Shown here piece by piece: positions 5,238-6,481 of a stretch of 6,481 bases of DNA (within the stretch, counting starts at the first letter, position 1; the number at the start of each line of letters is the position of its first letter). The translations under genes and the position numbers were made by a program. The notes beneath the pieces were generated by a model. It was not told the origin of the DNA, did no database searches, and saw only the letters and a list, made by a program, of their open reading frames with translations. Origin of the DNA: Planctomycetota bacterium (lineage in GTDB: Bacteria > Planctomycetota > Planctomycetia > Pirellulales > Pirellulaceae); NCBI GenBank assembly GCA_024274855.1, contig JAJSAJ010000053.1, forward strand, positions 1-6,481, written 5' to 3'.

Positions 5238-6341
5238 ATGAGCTATTCGAAGTTGCGGCGCCAGATCGCGTGGGAAGCCGCATGTCTAATGTACCAGCGG
5301 TACGAATCGGAGTATTACCGGGCCAAACAGAAGGCCGCTCGGCGCATCTGTCGCGGATGGGTCAAGCCGGCCGACTTGCCGAGCAACGCGGAGATTCGAG
5401 ACGAGATTCAAACGCTTGCTCGGCTGTATGAAGGGGATCGGCGCACGGAGAGGCTGCGCGAGATGCGGCTCGAGGCACTTCGCATGATGCGGCTGCTGCG
5501 CCCGTTTCGGCCCAGGCTGATCGGCAGCGTAATGACCGGCCATGTCCGCAAGGGCTCGGACATCGATCTGCACGTCTTCTCGGACAGCGTGGAAGCGGTC
5601 GCTCATGTGTTGGACGAAGAGGGCCTCCTGTACGACATCGAACGCAAACGCGTCCAGAAGCAAGGAGAGACTCGCCTATTCACACATATTCACGTACGCG
5701 ACGGGTTCCTTTTCGAGTTGACCATCTACTCATCCGCCAAAGCCCACTATGTTTTCAAGAGCTCCATCACGGGGAAAGGAATCCAACGGGCGAGCATTCG
5801 CGAATTGGAACAGTTGCTTGAGCGCGAGTACCCCGATCTAAATGTCGCAGAGGCGGTAGACGAGCTGGAAAACCGTATCGATCGATTCCAGTTATACCAG
5901 TCGCTGCTGCTGCCGCTAGAGAATGTCGCTCAGGGAAGAAAGTACCATCCAGAAGGCGACGCGCTGTACCACAGCCTGCAGGTATTTGATCTGGCACGCG
6001 ACGAATTGCCTTATGATGAAGAGTTTCTGTTGGCCGCGTTGCTACACGATATCGGCAAAGCGATCGATTCGAACGATCATGTGACCGTCGGCCTTGAAGC
6101 ACTCGACGGGTTCCTTACCGATCGAACGGCGTGGCTGATCGAGCACCACATGGTGGGCGGAATGTTGTTGGACGGAACGCTCGGGCTCCGTGCACGCCGC
6201 CGTTTGCAGCAATCGGAGAATTTCGAAGACCTGAAGCTTTTGTGCGAATGCGATCGTGATGGCCGCCAGGTCGGCGTCGAGGTGCCCGACATGGATGATG
6301 CGCTTGACTACGTTCGTGACCTGGCCGACACGTTTGGGTAA
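5238..6341 (+). CDS. Nucleotidyltransferase-HD domain fusion protein
   Basis: From the ATG at 5238 the product has 367 residues and no signal peptide, so it is likely cytoplasmic. Residues 1-90 are a charged, mostly helical region (REYY-like YESEYYRAK, GWVKPADLPSN). Residues about 92-180 form a polymerase-beta-type nucleotidyltransferase core: GSVMTGHVRKGSDIDLHVF with Ser97, Gly101, Asp108 and Asp110, and a probable third carboxylate at Glu160 (FLFELTIY). Residues about 235-345 form an HD phosphohydrolase domain: YHPEGDALYHSL (His245), LLHDIGK (His270, Asp271), EHH (303-304) and LCECDRDGR (Asp339). The HD motifs resemble those of bacterial CCA-adding enzymes, but the nucleotidyltransferase motif is of the GSxxxG type, not the GGxVRD type of those enzymes, so I would not name it cca. 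GlnD also joins these two domains but is far longer. A nucleotide-transfer activity paired with phosphohydrolysis is likely; the substrate is unknown. TTG at 5235 is an alternative start. No Shine-Dalgarno is visible. Confidence 0.88.
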   Translation: MSYSKLRRQIAWEAACLMYQRYESEYYRAKQKAARRICRGWVKPADLPSNAEIRDEIQTLARLYEGDRRTERLREMRLEALRMMRLLRPFRPRLIGSVMTGHVRKGSDIDLHVFSDSVEAVAHVLDEEGLLYDIERKRVQKQGETRLFTHIHVRDGFLFELTIYSSAKAHYVFKSSITGKGIQRASIRELEQLLEREYPDLNVAEAVDELENRIDRFQLYQSLLLPLENVAQGRKYHPEGDALYHSLQVFDLARDELPYDEEFLLAALLHDIGKAIDSNDHVTVGLEALDGFLTDRTAWLIEHHMVGGMLLDGTLGLRARRRLQQSENFEDLKLLCECDRDGRQVGVEVPDMDDALDYVRDLADTFG

Positions 6342-6363
6342 GCGATAGGACTTTCGCTATTTT
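6341..6363 (+). terminator. Weak hairpin with short T tract after the nucleotidyltransferase-HD gene
   Basis: AGCGA (6341-6345) pairs with TCGCT (6354-6358) around an 8-nt loop, followed by A and four T residues (6360-6363). The stem begins at the last base of the stop codon. It is short and the T run is modest. The remaining 118 bases (6364-6481) hold no gene I can support and end in T-rich sequence. Confidence 0.3.
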
Positions 6364-6481
6364 GCCGGCAGGTCTGTCAGGTCCACATTCGTAACTTGGG
6401 CCGTTAGCAATCAAGTGCCCCGCAAAACAGATGGATGTGCCGTAAAACCTACCTGGTGTTGGCAAACATTTTTCATTTTTC

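Noticed and set aside
5238..6341. Naming this gene cca or glnD
   Set aside because: The transferase motif is not the GGxVRD type of Cca, and the protein lacks the length and ACT domains of GlnD.

Overview
The window looks like chromosomal DNA of a planctomycete, probably of the Pirellula/Blastopirellula type. Three things suggest this. The first gene carries an exported SHD1 (SLA1 homology 1) domain. It also ends in a pseudopilin-like block (VPLDPYTDQPLR, then YSVGWDGKDD) that I associate with planctomycete proteins. Finally, the long gene-poor spacers are filled with GC-rich palindromes of a kind I recall from planctomycete genomes. No taxonomic marker gene is present, so this is an inference.

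Layout, all genes on the + strand: (1) 1-155, a leader with two competing hairpins and a good ribosome binding site. (2) 156-1943, an exported SHD1-domain protein of unknown function. (3) 1944-2677, a spacer with no standard gene, holding a short nested palindrome (2148-2175) and a possible small secreted-protein reading frame (2294-2653). That frame has a strong Shine-Dalgarno and signal peptide but ACG where ATG is expected. (4) 2678-4219, an exported M28 family zinc aminopeptidase with two C-terminal PDZ domains. (5) 4220-5237, about 1 kb without a convincing gene. It has a weak terminator, a cluster of perfect GC hairpins built around a 13-bp palindromic unit in both orientations, a 27-bp-period tandem repeat, a 10-bp inverted repeat, and a 15-bp direct repeat flanking most of the cluster. 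(6) 5238-6341, a polymerase-beta-type nucleotidyltransferase fused to an HD phosphohydrolase domain. (7) 6342-6481, a short tail with a weak hairpin/T-tract and no gene.

The three main genes do not form an obvious operon: the spacers are 734 bp and about 1 kb. The first two products are probably exported and the third is cytoplasmic, so I infer no common pathway. The most unusual part is the palindromic spacer at 4359-5037, which resembles a REP/BIME-like or other non-autonomous repeat element. I see no phage, CRISPR, complete insertion sequence, rRNA or tRNA gene.
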